NCBI GenBank assembly: GCA_964611435.1
Contig: CAZSXT010000014.1
Location: 28,365 to 92,364, forward strand
Reading direction: 5' to 3'
Length of the DNA: 64,000 bases
Source of the DNA: JAYPHU01 sp964611435
GTDB lineage: Bacteria; Pseudomonadota; Alphaproteobacteria; Rhodospirillales; UBA2165
Below the pieces are notes generated by a model. It did no database searches and was not told the origin of the DNA. It was given only the letters and a program-made list of their open reading frames with translations. This document shows positions 17,149 to 25,746 of this stretch, piece after piece (within the stretch, counting starts at the first letter, position 1; each line of letters starts with the position of its first letter). The translations under genes and the position numbers were made by a program.

Positions 17149-17895
17149 ATGAGCGACACGCCCACTTCCGGCGGGCCCATCGCCGCCGATCTGATCGCGG
17201 ACCTGGCCGCCGCCAGCCACATTCTGGCCGAGCGAGGCGTGGTTGACGCCTATGGTCATGTGTCCATGCGCCATCCGGATGCGCCTGACCGGTATTTCAT
17301 GTCCAAGTCCATGGCCCCGGCGTTGGTCACGCCGGACGATATCATCGAATATGACTTGGACAGCAATCCGGTGAACGCGGAAGGACGCGGCAGCTTTCTC
17401 GAACGTTTCATTCACGGTCAGGTTTATAAGGCCCGGCCAGACGTGAATTCCGTCGTGCACAGTCATTCGCCGTCGGTCATTCCGTTCGGGCTAGTGGATG
17501 TGCCCATGCAGGCCATGTTCCATAACGCGGCGTTCCTGGCCCAAGGCGTTCCTATTTTTGATATCAGCAAGAAGTTCGGCAACACGGATATGTTGGTCTC
17601 CGACAACGAAAAGGGCGTGGCCCTCTGTGACTGCATGGGCGACAAGGATGTCAGCCTGATGCGGGCGCACGGTTCGGTGGCTTGCGGGCCCACCCTGCAG
17701 CTGGCCGTGTTCCGCGCCATCTTCACCGAAGTAAATGCGCGGGTGCAGCACTGGACCCAGGCCCTCGCACAGGGTTCACCCATGGCGGTGCTCAATGAAG
17801 AAGAAGGCATTCTGGCCGACGGCCCGAACCAAGGGGCGAGCCTTCGCGGATGGGATCTGTGGCGGCGTCAGGTTCGTGAAGAATGCGGCTGGTAG
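17149..17895 (+). CDS. Class II aldolase/adducin family protein (first of two)
   Basis: This 248-residue protein has the class II aldolase fold: GVVDAYGHVSMRHP near residue 31, the zinc-binding HSHSPSVIPFG (two histidines around residues 104-106) and a late histidine in RAHGSVACG. Relatives are fuculose-phosphate aldolases and aromatic decarboxylases such as 3,4-dihydroxyphthalate 2-decarboxylase. It lies seven bases after the dihydroxyphthalate-decarboxylase-like gene and 25 bases before a second paralogue. Given the company, decarboxylation or retro-aldol cleavage of an aromatic-derived acid is plausible; this is inference. Confidence 0.88.
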   Translation: MSDTPTSGGPIAADLIADLAAASHILAERGVVDAYGHVSMRHPDAPDRYFMSKSMAPALVTPDDIIEYDLDSNPVNAEGRGSFLERFIHGQVYKARPDVNSVVHSHSPSVIPFGLVDVPMQAMFHNAAFLAQGVPIFDISKKFGNTDMLVSDNEKGVALCDCMGDKDVSLMRAHGSVACGPTLQLAVFRAIFTEVNARVQHWTQALAQGSPMAVLNEEEGILADGPNQGASLRGWDLWRRQVREECGW

Positions 17896-17920
17896 CCGAT
17901 ACGATTTACTGGAGAGTGTT

Positions 17921-18604
17921 ATGAGTGAGATTGAACAACAAAAGCAGCAGCTAGTGGATTGTATCCGCATGCTCGAACGGTCGGACATCATCGACTACAA
18001 CGGCCATTGCAGCATTCGCACCAACGGCGACAATATGTTCATCAATATCGGTTCGTGCCAGCGCAGCCGGCTGACCACCGCCGACATCTGCACCATCGAT
18101 TTCGACGGCAAAGTGCTGGAAGGTAACGGTAAGCCCCCGCTGGAATTTCACCTTCATGCCGGTATCTATAAAGAGCGGCCGGACGTGGATGCCATCGTGC
18201 ACGCCCATCCCAAGTGGTCGACCTTTCTGACCATCACAGGTCACCCGTATCTACCGATTTTTGCGCAGGGAACGCTGGTATATCCGTTGCCGATATTGGA
18301 CTCGCCTAACTCCATCAATAATCCGGAGATGGCCAAGCGGCTGACCGACACATTGGGCGACCGACCGGCGGCGTTAATGAAGGCCCACGGCGCGGTGACC
18401 ACCGGCAAAACCATTCTCGATGCTTTTGTCTTAGCGACGTACCTGGAAGACAACGCCTACCGGCAGTACATGTCCCTACAGATCGGTGAGCCGTACGAGT
18501 TCACCGAGGAAGAGATCGCCGCCTGTCAGGCCAAGCTGTTCAACGAAAGCCTGTTCAAGCGGACCTGGGATCACTTCTACGCCAAGATGGAAGACGGGGC
18601 TTAA
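17921..18604 (+). CDS. Class II aldolase/adducin family protein (second of two)
   Basis: The ATG at 17921 follows a GGAGAG ribosome site; the frame stays open upstream, but that part overlaps the preceding gene. The 227-residue product has IDYNGHCSIRTNG, the zinc site VHAHPKWST (two histidines) and KAHGAVTTGK with the third histidine. It is clearly paralogous to, but quite diverged from, the preceding aldolase-family protein, so the two probably act on different intermediates or form a mixed complex. It is followed after nine bases by the aroE-like gene, supporting one transcript. Confidence 0.88.
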   Translation: MSEIEQQKQQLVDCIRMLERSDIIDYNGHCSIRTNGDNMFINIGSCQRSRLTTADICTIDFDGKVLEGNGKPPLEFHLHAGIYKERPDVDAIVHAHPKWSTFLTITGHPYLPIFAQGTLVYPLPILDSPNSINNPEMAKRLTDTLGDRPAALMKAHGAVTTGKTILDAFVLATYLEDNAYRQYMSLQIGEPYEFTEEEIAACQAKLFNESLFKRTWDHFYAKMEDGA

Positions 18605-18613
18605 GGAGCGCGA

Positions 18614-19465
18614 ATGTCTCATCCCGACAAGTTTTTGATGGCCGCCGTGTTCGGCTGGCCGGTGATGCACTCCCGATCACCCTTGATGCACAATTATTGG
18701 TTCGAGCAACAGGGACTGGCCGGCACCTATGTGCCCCTGGCGATACAGCCCGGTAAGCTGGAGCCGGCGTTGCGGGCGCTGCATCCGCTGGGATTCTCTG
18801 GCTGCAACATCACCATCCCGCACAAGCTGGACGCCATGGACATTGTTGACGAGGTCGATGACGTGGCGAAGAAGATCGGCGCCATCAGTTGCGTGGTCGT
18901 GAACGAGGATGGAACCCTGTTCGGCACCAACAACGACTGGCTGGGTTTTCTCGGCAATATGAAGCACCAACAGCCGAACTGGCGGGGCGATGTTGGCCCG
19001 GTCGCGGTGATAGGCGCCGGCGGCGGCGGACGGGCCGTCTGCTATGCCATGATCGAAGAGGGCGTGCCGGAGATACGCCTCATCAACCGTACCCGGGAGC
19101 ATGCGGAGGTCTTGGCCAAAGATTTAGGTGGGCCTATTTCGGTCATGGATTGGGAGGACCGGCACGATGCACTCGACGGCGTGACGACGGTGGTCAATGT
19201 CACCAACCAGGGCATGGTGGGCGAAGCACCGCTTGATTTGAACTTGGAGAAATTGCCGGCCGCAGCAGTGGCCTCCGACATCATCTACACGCCTTTGGAA
19301 ACACCGTTCTTGGCGGACGCCAGGGCGCGCGGGCATGCGACGGTCAATGGCTTGGGCATGTTGATCCATCAAGGCCCGCCGGCGTGGAAACGCTGGTTCG
19401 GGGTGGAGCCGACAGTCACGGAGGAACTCCGTGAGACCATGGAGCGTAGCATCCTCGGCAGCTAA
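18614..19465 (+). CDS. Shikimate/quinate dehydrogenase family (AroE-like)
   Basis: The 283-residue protein has all AroE landmarks: HSRSPLMHN binding the shikimate carboxylate, the catalytic lysine in NITIPHK, TNNDWLGF with the paired aspartate, and a dinucleotide motif VIGAGGGGRAVCYA followed by INRTREHAE, the NADP-type NRT sequence. It oxidises or reduces shikimate- or quinate-like hydroxy acids. Because it ends a catabolic run rather than sitting with aromatic-amino-acid genes, a catabolic quinate/shikimate or related role is more likely than the biosynthetic one. This distinction is inference from context. Confidence 0.87.
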   Translation: MSHPDKFLMAAVFGWPVMHSRSPLMHNYWFEQQGLAGTYVPLAIQPGKLEPALRALHPLGFSGCNITIPHKLDAMDIVDEVDDVAKKIGAISCVVVNEDGTLFGTNNDWLGFLGNMKHQQPNWRGDVGPVAVIGAGGGGRAVCYAMIEEGVPEIRLINRTREHAEVLAKDLGGPISVMDWEDRHDALDGVTTVVNVTNQGMVGEAPLDLNLEKLPAAAVASDIIYTPLETPFLADARARGHATVNGLGMLIHQGPPAWKRWFGVEPTVTEELRETMERSILGS

Positions 19466-19569
19466 TCCATACCTCGTCGCAACGGGCTATTAATACCTTT
19501 TCCCTATACTGATCCGCTGGTCCGATAGAGCATAATTGAACCGGGCCCGAACGGGATTAGAATGACACG

Positions 19570-21123
19570 ATGTCGGTGATCGAGTCACAACAGGACCGCA
19601 CAGTGGCGCTGGCCTCGGCGATTGAGGCGGGCGCGGCGGCGTTTGCGGCGGGGCGGTTCGACGACGCTGTTGCCGCGTTCCAAACGGCGGTTGATCTTGG
19701 CGGCAGCCGGGCCCCTGATCTCAACAATCTGGGCCAGGCCTTGCGCAATGCCGGACGATTGGGGGAGGCGGTAGATGCTTTCACCCGGGCGGCCCAAGCA
19801 GATCAGACTTTTGCCGATCCTCTCAATCATTTGGGTGCGATTTCAGCGAGTACGGACCGCTATGGTGAGGCGAAGGAATATTACCTCCAGGCCTTGGCGC
19901 GACGGCCAGACTACGCGCAAGCCTATTTCAACCTGGCATTGGCCGAGCAGGTCTCCCGTGACTACGTCGCGGCAATCGCGGCATACCGGCGGGCTATTGA
20001 TTGTCTGCGCGATTACACTGCCGCTTACAATAACCTTGGGGTCCTTCTGTCCGATTTGGGACGGGTGGACGAGGCCGAGACGGTCTTGCGGGACGGGCTG
20101 GCGGCGTGCAGCAGTTCAGCGGAATTATGGACCAGTTTGGGGACGTGCCTCAGTGGGCAGGGTAAGTTCGAGCCGGCGAATGAGGCCTACGCCGCCGCTC
20201 TCGACTTGGAGGACAACTTTCAGGAAGCACGGTGGAACCTTGCCATGCTGCAAGTCGCATCGGGGGAGTTTGCCGACGGCTGGGCCAACTACCGCTATCG
20301 GCCAAGTGTGGAGCGGGACAAATATCCGATGCCGCAAGCCCCTTGGCCGGAAGGTATGTCTGGGCGATTGGTAGAGGTTCATGGCGAGCAAGGGCTGGGG
20401 GACGAGCTGTTTTTTCTGCGCTTTGTTCCGGCACTAAAGGCGCGAGGTGCCGGTGTGCGCTATCTCGCCGATCCAAAGATCTCGGGTCTTTTGGCCGATT
20501 ACTCTGATCTGCAGGCAGAGGGCGAGGCGACGGATGTCATTTCACTTGCCGATCTGCCGTACCTGTTGGGAAGCCGGGAGACTCCGCCATCCATTCGATT
20601 GACTCCTGATCCTGACCGCGTGGCGAAACTACAGGATAGGCTCAAGGCCGCCGGGCCGGCGCCGTATATCGGGATCACCTATCGGGCTGGCCGTCGGATC
20701 GGTGGGGCGTTGTTTAAGGAGGTTGGCATTCGCGAACTTGGCCGGGCCCTCGGCATGGCGTCAGGTACCTTGGTCAATCTCCAACGGGAGCCGGAGGACA
20801 ATGAGGCCGCCGACTTGGCCGAGTCTGCCGGGCGGGACATCGCGCATTTTTGCGAGCTCAACGACGACCTCGCCGACATGCTGGCATTGATGTCCCTGCT
20901 GGATGACTATGTGGGGGTGAGCAACACCAACATGCACTTGCGGGCGGCTGTTGGCTTACCGGCGCGCGTTTTGGTGACCCATCCGGGAGAATACCGCTGG
21001 ACCCTTGAAGGCGCGGTCTCTCCCTGGTTTCCGCATTTCGATTTATACCGCGAGGCGCCAGAGAGTGGCTGGACGGACGTGCTGCAACAATTTGCCGATG
21101 ATCTGAAGGGAAACGCCCGATGA
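19570..21123 (+). CDS. TPR protein with C-terminal GT-B-like domain
   Basis: The 517-residue protein starts with about seven tetratricopeptide repeats (residues 15-235, for example DLNNLGQALRNAGRLGEAVDA). A C-terminal domain follows from about residue 260, with VHGEQGLGDELFFLRFVPAL, which resembles the heptosyltransferase-like domain often fused to TPRs. Such proteins are usually found with protein- or flagellin-glycosylation genes. It has no signal peptide. The stop overlaps the next gene by four bases (ATGA), so these genes are co-translated. Catalytic activity is uncertain, since the fold can be degenerate. Confidence 0.82.
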   Translation: MSVIESQQDRTVALASAIEAGAAAFAAGRFDDAVAAFQTAVDLGGSRAPDLNNLGQALRNAGRLGEAVDAFTRAAQADQTFADPLNHLGAISASTDRYGEAKEYYLQALARRPDYAQAYFNLALAEQVSRDYVAAIAAYRRAIDCLRDYTAAYNNLGVLLSDLGRVDEAETVLRDGLAACSSSAELWTSLGTCLSGQGKFEPANEAYAAALDLEDNFQEARWNLAMLQVASGEFADGWANYRYRPSVERDKYPMPQAPWPEGMSGRLVEVHGEQGLGDELFFLRFVPALKARGAGVRYLADPKISGLLADYSDLQAEGEATDVISLADLPYLLGSRETPPSIRLTPDPDRVAKLQDRLKAAGPAPYIGITYRAGRRIGGALFKEVGIRELGRALGMASGTLVNLQREPEDNEAADLAESAGRDIAHFCELNDDLADMLALMSLLDDYVGVSNTNMHLRAAVGLPARVLVTHPGEYRWTLEGAVSPWFPHFDLYREAPESGWTDVLQQFADDLKGNAR

Positions 21124-21854
21124 CCACCAACCGGATTTCTATCTTGTGTCCGACCCGGGGCAATCCCGATTTCGTCGAGCTGCAGTTGCAGAATATGGCG
21201 GACACGATTGCCGAGCCATCCCGGTTCAAGATTTTTTACTACGTCGATAACAACGATTCGACCATCAAGGACTATCAATTCGTCTTCCATAAGATGGCGG
21301 CCAAGGTCGGCCAGACCCTACAGTTCGAGATCGTCTCCGGCGATCCCATCGGTACGCCAAAGGCGATAAATCTGATGGCGGAGATGGCGGAAGCCGATGT
21401 CTATATGCTGATCGCCGACGATATGGTCTATGAGACCGAAGGTTGGGATCGCGCGGTGGATCAGGTTGCCGCCGACTATCCGGATGGGGTGTTCAATGCC
21501 TGGTTCGACGACAATGTTTTTGGCGACAAGCTGAGCTGGTACCCGATCCTCGGGCGCACCTGGTACAAAACGCTGGACTACATTGCACCGGTAATCTTTG
21601 AACACTATGCCGTGGATCATTGGATGCATACGCTGGGCAAGGCGGTGGGCCGTAATGTGTTTATTACCGAGCATACGCTGGGCCAGCGTCAGATCGACGA
21701 CGTGGCGACGGAAGCCCGGTACGCCTGGGAAGTGGACGGCGCTGCCAAACGCAAGATGGACCGGGACAATGAGCAGTTTCAGAAGTTCCTGCGCTATCTG
21801 CAGCTCGACGCCGAGCTTCTGCGCAAGGCGATCGCCGAGGCGGAGGGTGCGTGA
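21120..21854 (+). CDS. GT2-like glycosyltransferase
   Basis: This 244-residue protein has the GT-A pattern: an N-terminal RISILCPTRGNPDFVE strand-loop, a PKAINLMAEMAEADVYMLIADDM stretch containing an acidic DD motif at the usual metal and nucleotide-sugar position, and a W-rich acceptor region. It is cytoplasmic and has no membrane helix. It overlaps its neighbours on both sides by four bases, tying it to the TPR/GT-B gene before it and the SPINDLY-type gene after it. The sugar donor and acceptor cannot be predicted. Confidence 0.8.
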   Translation: MTTNRISILCPTRGNPDFVELQLQNMADTIAEPSRFKIFYYVDNNDSTIKDYQFVFHKMAAKVGQTLQFEIVSGDPIGTPKAINLMAEMAEADVYMLIADDMVYETEGWDRAVDQVAADYPDGVFNAWFDDNVFGDKLSWYPILGRTWYKTLDYIAPVIFEHYAVDHWMHTLGKAVGRNVFITEHTLGQRQIDDVATEARYAWEVDGAAKRKMDRDNEQFQKFLRYLQLDAELLRKAIAEAEGA

Positions 21855-23818
21855 GCCGGAGTGGCGACTTGCTGGCCGAGGGGATTGCGGCCCATAGCGC
21901 CGGCAACATGGACGACGCCCGGCGCGCGTTTAACGCCGTCTTACAAGAAGAGCCCTATCACGCAGACGCCCTTCATCGTCTGGGCCTCATCTCCGCGCAG
22001 AAGAACGAGCTCAGGGAAGCCATTGCTTACCTGAGAAGTGCGGCGGCGGCGGACAAGTCCCGCGCAGATGTTCACGCGGACCTTGGCGTGCTTTACAGGA
22101 TGAGCGGCGATGCGATGCGGGCCGAGCGCAATTTGAAACGCGCTATCGAGTTGGACGGAGACCGCGCCGACTTTCACTACAACCTGGGTCTGGTGCTCAA
22201 TGATCTGGCACGGCCCGAAGACGCGCGGAGCGAATACCAACGGACGGTCGAGCTCAATCCCGGCCATGCGGCGGCCCACAACAACCTGGGCAACGTATTA
22301 AAGTCGATGAACGATTTGGACGGCGCTGCTTCGGCCTATCGGGCCGCGATTGCAGCCGACGCTGGATTTGCGCCGGCGCACAAGAACCTGGCCGATATCC
22401 TGGAGACCGAAGGAGACAGGGCCGGGGCAGGGGAGGCGTATGCGGCGGCGCTTCATCTGCGCCCCGATCCCGGTACGCGCATCCGTGAAGCGCTCCTGCT
22501 CCCCGTGCTACCGGACTCGGTGGATCAGATCACTGAACTGCGCGCGGGTTTGAACGAGAAGCTGGACCGGCTTTTGGACGAGGATTTGCACCTGACCGAT
22601 CCGCTCCGGGAGGTTGGCGCCACCAATTTTCTCCTGGCCTATCACGGACTGGAGGACGTAGAGGTTCAGTCCAAGCTGGCTGATCTCTATGTGAAAGCCT
22701 GTCCCGACTTGGCATTCGAAGCGCCACACTGCCGGGAGTGGCTGGCCGGGATGGAAGGCGGCAAGATCAGGATCGGTTTTGTCTCTGCCTTCTTCTACGG
22801 TCACACGATTGCCCGGCTGAATGCCGGACTGATCCAAGGGCTGCCCCGCGATAAGTTCGAGGTCATTCTTTACACCCTGGCGGAGGTCCAGGATGAGATG
22901 GCCCATGCCCTGTCATCCTGTGCCGACAATGTGGTGTATCTGCCCCGCAAACTGGAGATGGCGCGCGACCGAATCGCGGCGGACCAGCTGGATGTTCTGT
23001 ACTTCACGGATATCGGGATGGAGCCGATCAGTTATTTTCTGGGGCTTTCGCGTCTGGCGCCTGTCCAGTGCGCCACCTGGGGACACCCGGTCACCAGCGG
23101 CAGCCCAGCAATGGATTACTTTATCTCCAGCCGGCTGACCGAACCGGCAGGTGCGGCAGAAAGCTATCGGGAGCGTCTGGTTCTGCTGGACGACTTCAGC
23201 ACCAGTGTTGCCGATCCTGCGCCCGACGCAGGTGCGGAAACGGGCAGTGGCAGGCGCATCCTGTGTCCGCAGTCATTGTTCAAGTTCCACCCGGACTTTG
23301 ATCATATCATCGGCGATATCTTGACCCGGTGCCCAGATGCGGCGTTACAGTTGCTCCATGGCAGCCGACCGGGCTGGGGAGAGCTGTTGATGGCCAGGTT
23401 CGCCCGGACAATCCCTGCGGTCGTGGATCGTATTTCTTTCGCGCCCCGCATGGATCGGGATGGCTTTCTGGGTTTGCTGGCCTCGGCGGATGTGGTGCTG
23501 GACACACCGCACTTCTGCGGCGGCATGACGACCTATGAGACGCTCGCCGTCAGCACGCCCGTCGTCACCTTACCCGGTGATTTTATGCGGGGCCGGCTCA
23601 GTCTGGGACTGTATCGCCAAATGGGGATTAAGGACTGGATCGCCGATGATGCTGCCCACTACGCCGATTTGGTGGAGGGGCTGGTCAAAGATAACGCCCG
23701 GAATAGACAGGCCCGCGAGGCCATTCTCGCCGGCAAGCCGGAGATATTCGACCGTTCTGAACCCATCGACCAACATGTCCATTTTTTGGAAAAGTCGATG
23801 TATGCGCCGGAGGCCTAA
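21851..23818 (+). CDS. SPINDLY/O-GlcNAc-transferase-like TPR glycosyltransferase
   Basis: The 655-residue protein starts with GTG in a GTGA overlap with the preceding stop. Residues 1-215 are TPRs (ADVHADLGVLYRMSG, AAHNNLGNVLKSMND). From about 295 the GT41 catalytic region runs through IRIGFVSAFFYGHTIARLN, APVQCATWGHPVTSGS, LCPQSLFKFHPDFD and FCGGMTTYETLAVSTPVVT. Bacterial members transfer a sugar to serine or threonine of target proteins, including adhesins and flagellins. It lacks a signal peptide. It ends the three-gene glycosylation run, and its stop overlaps that of the convergent carbamoyltransferase gene. Confidence 0.9.
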   Translation: MSRSGDLLAEGIAAHSAGNMDDARRAFNAVLQEEPYHADALHRLGLISAQKNELREAIAYLRSAAAADKSRADVHADLGVLYRMSGDAMRAERNLKRAIELDGDRADFHYNLGLVLNDLARPEDARSEYQRTVELNPGHAAAHNNLGNVLKSMNDLDGAASAYRAAIAADAGFAPAHKNLADILETEGDRAGAGEAYAAALHLRPDPGTRIREALLLPVLPDSVDQITELRAGLNEKLDRLLDEDLHLTDPLREVGATNFLLAYHGLEDVEVQSKLADLYVKACPDLAFEAPHCREWLAGMEGGKIRIGFVSAFFYGHTIARLNAGLIQGLPRDKFEVILYTLAEVQDEMAHALSSCADNVVYLPRKLEMARDRIAADQLDVLYFTDIGMEPISYFLGLSRLAPVQCATWGHPVTSGSPAMDYFISSRLTEPAGAAESYRERLVLLDDFSTSVADPAPDAGAETGSGRRILCPQSLFKFHPDFDHIIGDILTRCPDAALQLLHGSRPGWGELLMARFARTIPAVVDRISFAPRMDRDGFLGLLASADVVLDTPHFCGGMTTYETLAVSTPVVTLPGDFMRGRLSLGLYRQMGIKDWIADDAAHYADLVEGLVKDNARNRQAREAILAGKPEIFDRSEPIDQHVHFLEKSMYAPEA

Positions 23819-25647
23819 ACCGCTTCTTCCGCCGCGTCGGTACTTTCGTCCCGTATCTTGTTGCCCAGCTCGATGTAGCGGGCGACGTCGCAGTGTTTTT
23901 CGATCAGATCGTTGTAGCTCGTCTGCACCCGTTCCGCCGTTTCGGCAAGGATTGCCGCACCGTCTGCTGTGGGCGTCTTGACCGTACGTTCTATCCATTG
24001 ATCACCGATATAGAGCGCATCCAGACCGGTGCGCATGAAACAGCTGATGGCGTCCGCGGGCGTTTCGACGATGGGTTCTTCCCGGTCGTTGAAAGATGTG
24101 TTGAGCAGGATGGGACAGCCTGTCTCCGCATCAAACGCATCCAGCAAATCATAGTAGGGTTTGTTCTGCTTGGCGGAGACCGTCTGCACCCGGCAACTGC
24201 CATCGGCGTGGATTACCGCCGGGGCCTCGTCCAGATGGCCGTCAACCACCGCGCCCGCGATGATCATGAATGGGCTTTTCTTGGGGGCGTTCATGAAGGT
24301 TGGCACCCGGCCTTCCATGCAGCTTGGCGCGAAGGGGCGGAACCCTTCCCGGTGTTTGATCTCCCGGTTGATCTTGTCTTTCATATCCGCCGGCCGGGGA
24401 TCGGCCAGGATGCTCCGGTTGCCGAGGGCGCGCGGACCGTATTCCGACGCGCCGGTCAACCGCCCGACAATTTTGCCGGTGGCGAGTTCCTTAGCGACGT
24501 CCGCAGGCGACGCCGTGCGGCTGGAAAGATTCCAACGGCTCACTTGGTCTTGTAACCCGGCGTTACCGTGATCAACGCCAAGATAGGCGGCGTCCATGTG
24601 CCAGCGTTTTTTACCGCCTTTGGCGTAATAGCCATAGAGCGCGCAGCCCAAGGGGATGCCTTCGTCGGACGCGGCAGGCTGAATATAAAGACCGCTGAAA
24701 TGCCCGCTGTCATAGATTTGGCGGTTGATGATGCAGTTCAGCGCCGCGCCGCCGGCCAGGCAGAGCTTATCCGCGCTGGTTTTCAGCTTCGCCAGCCACA
24801 CCAAATAGAGAATGTCCTCTTCCAGGGTTTCCTGGGCTTGGCGGGCCATATTGACCCAGGTCTCGGCGACCAGGTCTTCGCTGTCTTCACCCGTATATTT
24901 CGGGGCGTCCGACATACCGAAAACGGTTTTGTCATGATTGATGATGAAGTCGTCGAACCGGTCCGGATCAACCGCCACATAGTCCTTGCGCTCGAACATA
25001 TGGGCGAAGCCGGCCAGCGCCATGGTCTGTCCCGCGCCAAAAATGTCGTAGCCCAGATGGGCGGAAATTTTGTCATAGAAGAAAGAGGAATTGACAAAAT
25101 GATCTCGACGCTCGGCCAATACCTCGCCGTCCTTATATGTGTCGCCCAGGTAGCCAATCCGGTCGATGGGCTTGAGGCTTTCTCCTTGGCCGATGTAAAG
25201 ACCTGTGCCGCCCTCGGTCACCAGGATGGCCGCCTCGTCAAAAGGGGAGGCGAAGTAGGTGCTGGCCGCGTGGGCGTCCACGTGGTTGACCCAGCGCACT
25301 TTCGAGCGGTCTAGTTTAATCGTCTGTTCCGCCAGATAGTTCCAGAAGTGATTGTCGTCGTATCGAGGTTGATGCCGCCTGAGCGCGTTCTGATAGCCGA
25401 ACTGGGAATTGGCCTCCGGCCAAATCTCCATATGCCGGTCGATGCAGATCAAATCGACCTCGTCCAAACTGCTGAGACCCAAGGCCGCAAGGCAGTAATC
25501 TATCGACAAGAGCGGATAGGTGAAGGAATGCTTTCGCCGGTTCAGCCGGGCCTCGGAAATGGCATGCACGGTCAGTGAACCGTTGTCGTCAGAGACGATG
25601 GCCGCGCCCGTGTCGTGGCTGAAACATTTTAGGCCGAGAACAATCAT
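23815..25647 (-). CDS. NodU/CmcH-type carbamoyltransferase, variant metal site
   Basis: The 610-residue protein has the two-domain O-carbamoyltransferase layout: an N-terminal Kae1-like ATPase region (MIVLGLKCFSHDTGAAIVSD) and a C-terminal YrdC-like region (SEYGPRALGNRSILADPR, NREIKHREGFRPFAPS, ILLNTSFNDREEPIV). The family transfers carbamoyl from carbamoyl phosphate to hydroxyls on sugars or antibiotics. The usual HxxxH metal pair is present (His122, His126), but the aspartate that follows in relatives is replaced here: the segment reads VTEGGTGLY, with Gly146 in that position. It faces the glycosylation run with a four-base convergent overlap and may decorate the same glycan. Confidence 0.88.
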   Translation of the reverse strand: MIVLGLKCFSHDTGAAIVSDDNGSLTVHAISEARLNRRKHSFTYPLLSIDYCLAALGLSSLDEVDLICIDRHMEIWPEANSQFGYQNALRRHQPRYDDNHFWNYLAEQTIKLDRSKVRWVNHVDAHAASTYFASPFDEAAILVTEGGTGLYIGQGESLKPIDRIGYLGDTYKDGEVLAERRDHFVNSSFFYDKISAHLGYDIFGAGQTMALAGFAHMFERKDYVAVDPDRFDDFIINHDKTVFGMSDAPKYTGEDSEDLVAETWVNMARQAQETLEEDILYLVWLAKLKTSADKLCLAGGAALNCIINRQIYDSGHFSGLYIQPAASDEGIPLGCALYGYYAKGGKKRWHMDAAYLGVDHGNAGLQDQVSRWNLSSRTASPADVAKELATGKIVGRLTGASEYGPRALGNRSILADPRPADMKDKINREIKHREGFRPFAPSCMEGRVPTFMNAPKKSPFMIIAGAVVDGHLDEAPAVIHADGSCRVQTVSAKQNKPYYDLLDAFDAETGCPILLNTSFNDREEPIVETPADAISCFMRTGLDALYIGDQWIERTVKTPTADGAAILAETAERVQTSYNDLIEKHCDVARYIELGNKIRDESTDAAEEAV

Positions 25648-25746
25648 GATCGGCTTCTATCCTTACACAATTATGCTGATCAATTCATTAATAGCTGTGC
25701 CTTTCCACACTTGGCGGCAGCGCCCATTTGTGGGAGAACTCGATCC

